The notes under the pieces were generated by a model, which saw only the letters and a program-made list of their open reading frames with translations, was not told the DNA's origin and did not search any database. DNA of 6,370 nt from Pirellulaceae bacterium (GTDB lineage: Bacteria; Planctomycetota; Planctomycetia; Pirellulales; Pirellulaceae), in contig JABDKS010000348.1 in the NCBI GenBank assembly GCA_013002105.1, positions 1 to 6,370 of the forward strand. Direction: 5' to 3'. Shown here piece after piece: positions 5,059 to 6,370 of this stretch. The position numbers and the translations under genes were made by a program. How positions within the stretch are numbered: the first letter of the stretch is position 1; each line of letters begins with the position of its first letter.

Positions 5059-6132
5059 ATGTCACATCGTCATCATCACGCTCGGTACGTTCCTGTTTGG
5101 ATTTTAATTGGCTTGTTTACTTTCATCGGATGCAATTCCAGTGAAAGCACACAGAGCGGTTCATCAAGTACGGCATCGTCACCATCGACCGACGGTGACG
5201 ACGATGCTGAACGTCCGAAGGTGGCATTTGTTACCAATCAGATCGCTAGTTTCTGGAACATCGCCAAAGTCGGCGCCGAAGACGCAGGCAAGGACTTCGA
5301 TGTCGATGTCGACGTCCGCATGCCGGCACCACCGACGGCGGTGGAACAAAAACGAATTGTCGAAGACCTGATGTCCGGCGGTATCGAAGCTCTGGCGATC
5401 AGTCCGATAGATGCGGACAACCAAGTTGATCTGCTGAACCAGTGGGCTGGACGTATCCCGCTGATAACGCACGATAGCGACGCACCGAGTAGCGATCGAG
5501 TGATGTACATCGGGATGGACAATTACATCGCTGGGCGAATGTGTGGAGAGCTCGTCAAGGAAGCGCTGCCTGACGGCGGCGAAATCATGCTGACGATCGG
5601 ACGATTGGAACAGGATAATTCCAAGCGTCGTCGTCAAGGTGTGATCGATGTTCTCATCGGTCGTGAAAAGATGTCCGAAAGCTTTGACCCGACCGGCAAA
5701 GTCATCAAGGCCGGCAAGTACACGATTCTGGATACGCTGGTTGATCAAGGTGAAAGCACGGTCGCCAAACAGAAAGCAGAGGATGCCATTACGACTTATC
5801 CAGAGATGGACGCGATGGTGGGATTGTTTGCATACAATCCCCCGGCCCTCTTGCAGGCGATCAAGTCTCAGAATCGGCCCGACATCAAGATCATCGGTTT
5901 CGATGAAGACGAGATCACCTTGCAAGGCATCAAGGACGGGACGGTGGTCGGAACCGTCGTGCAGGATCCCTACAACTACGGTTATAAGTCGGTCGAAGTC
6001 CTTCACAGTTTGCTCGAAGACGATTTGTCCGTCGTGCCCGAAAGCAAGTTTGTCGATATCCCAGCCAGAGCGATCACGAAGGAAAACGTTGATGAGTTCT
6101 GGGACGATTTGAAATCCAAAATGGGCGGCTGA
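5059..6132 (+). CDS. Sugar ABC transporter substrate-binding lipoprotein, RbsB-like (periplasmic binding protein family 4)
   Basis: Captures a small sugar or sugar-like ligand in the periplasm and hands it to an ABC importer. The 357 residues open with a signal peptide (basic, His-rich start, then VPVWILIGLFTFIGC); Cys25 is the likely lipidated residue, with Phe at -3 as a mild deviation from the lipobox. A Ser/Thr/Asp linker follows to about 50. The two-lobed binding fold begins at KVAFVTNQIASFWNIAKVGAED (split here as KVAFVTNQ and IASFWNIAKVGAED). ALAISPIDAD (111-120) and GFDEDEITLQGI (280-291) are typical of the family. Candidate ligand contacts, by analogy with ribose-binding protein, are Phe65/Trp66, Asp139 or Asp141, an Arg among 190-192, Asn260, Asp282 and Gln302 (VVQDPYNYGYKSVE, 300-313). 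The sugar cannot be read from sequence. The ATG at 5059 starts exactly at the signal peptide; no Shine-Dalgarno is visible. No terminator follows, so permease and ATPase genes may lie to the right. Confidence 0.93.
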   Translation: MSHRHHHARYVPVWILIGLFTFIGCNSSESTQSGSSSTASSPSTDGDDDAERPKVAFVTNQIASFWNIAKVGAEDAGKDFDVDVDVRMPAPPTAVEQKRIVEDLMSGGIEALAISPIDADNQVDLLNQWAGRIPLITHDSDAPSSDRVMYIGMDNYIAGRMCGELVKEALPDGGEIMLTIGRLEQDNSKRRRQGVIDVLIGREKMSESFDPTGKVIKAGKYTILDTLVDQGESTVAKQKAEDAITTYPEMDAMVGLFAYNPPALLQAIKSQNRPDIKIIGFDEDEITLQGIKDGTVVGTVVQDPYNYGYKSVEVLHSLLEDDLSVVPESKFVDIPARAITKENVDEFWDDLKSKMGG

Positions 6133-6370
6133 GTACCCGCGCGGCGCGTGTGAAATCGACGCCAAGTTGCCCGGCGTGAACGTGCCCGCAATAGTTGCCC
6201 GCGAAAGCTGGACGATCCCCAACGGACACGCCAGTTCATTAGAATGCCCACGGATTCGAATGCGAGCCAATGAGGAATTCGCAAGCGTTATGAATCGATC
6301 AGTGCGTCCGCAGAGGCAGTAATCCAAAGTCAAACATCCTTGATGTGACCATCTGAATGAACCCATCACC
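6133..6370. other. Intergenic region downstream of the sugar-binding protein gene, possible next start at 6357
   Basis: No gene is supported in the first 220 bp, and there is no intrinsic terminator. The octamer GTTGCCCG occurs twice (6166-6173 and 6194-6201), 28 bp apart. An ATG at 6357 opens a frame (Met-Asn-Pro-Ser) to the window end, without a visible Shine-Dalgarno. It could be the first codons of a transporter ATPase or permease gene, but four codons prove nothing. Confidence 0.4.

Noticed and set aside
4665..5144. Plus-strand open frame of 159 codons in the divergent gap
   Set aside because: Composition is rich in Arg, Cys and Pro, there is no domain, and it runs 86 bp into the sugar-binding protein gene in another frame.
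6133..6165. GC-rich stretch CGCGCGGCGCG after the lipoprotein gene as a terminator
   Set aside because: No stable stem of useful length and no following T-run.
5179..6369. Minus-strand open frame of 396 codons
   Set aside because: It lies antisense to a clear RbsB-like lipoprotein gene. Its product has no recognisable domain or signal and looks like a codon-bias shadow.

Overview
The window looks like chromosomal DNA of a Planctomycetota bacterium, probably a Rhodopirellula/Pirellulaceae-like marine species. This is inferred from the moderate-to-high GC content, the scarcity of clear Shine-Dalgarno sequences, long intergenic gaps, and a large membrane-anchored coiled-coil protein of a kind I associate with this phylum. 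I see no tRNA, rRNA, CRISPR array, transposase or phage gene.

Layout. (1) Positions 1-806, minus strand: a type II secretion pseudopilin pair. gspG (372-806) encodes the major pseudopilin. A second pilin-like gene of GspH/FimT type follows it and runs off the left edge. A hairpin lies between them. (2) Positions 807-1527: a 721-bp divergent gap without a convincing gene. It holds two near-identical-geometry palindromes (7-1-7 bp) and a degenerate array of about 14 bp period built on CGGACAYC. (3) Positions 1528-3027, plus strand: a 499-residue membrane-anchored protein with a long coiled coil, a small beta-rich domain and a C-terminal region that resembles a BRCT fold. No gene name is known to me. 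(4) Positions 3050-3084: a strong intrinsic terminator shared by two convergent genes. (5) Positions 3124-4563, minus strand: a soluble histidine kinase with its catalytic core at the N-terminus and about 230 unexplained residues at the C-terminus. (6) Positions 4564-5058: a 495-bp divergent control region with two good dyads. (7) Positions 5059-6132, plus strand: a lipoprotein sugar-binding protein of the RbsB-like family. (8) Positions 6133-6370: non-coding, with a possible next start codon at 6357.

How the genes relate. The pseudopilins belong to one machine, a type II secretion system whose remaining genes are probably beyond the left edge. The sugar-binding lipoprotein probably serves an ABC importer encoded beyond the right edge. 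The kinase has no response regulator in the window, and nothing here ties it to the coiled-coil protein beyond convergence on one terminator. The most unusual items are the domain architecture of the 1528-3027 protein, the sensorless kinase with its long C-terminal extension, and the structured DNA in the two divergent gaps.
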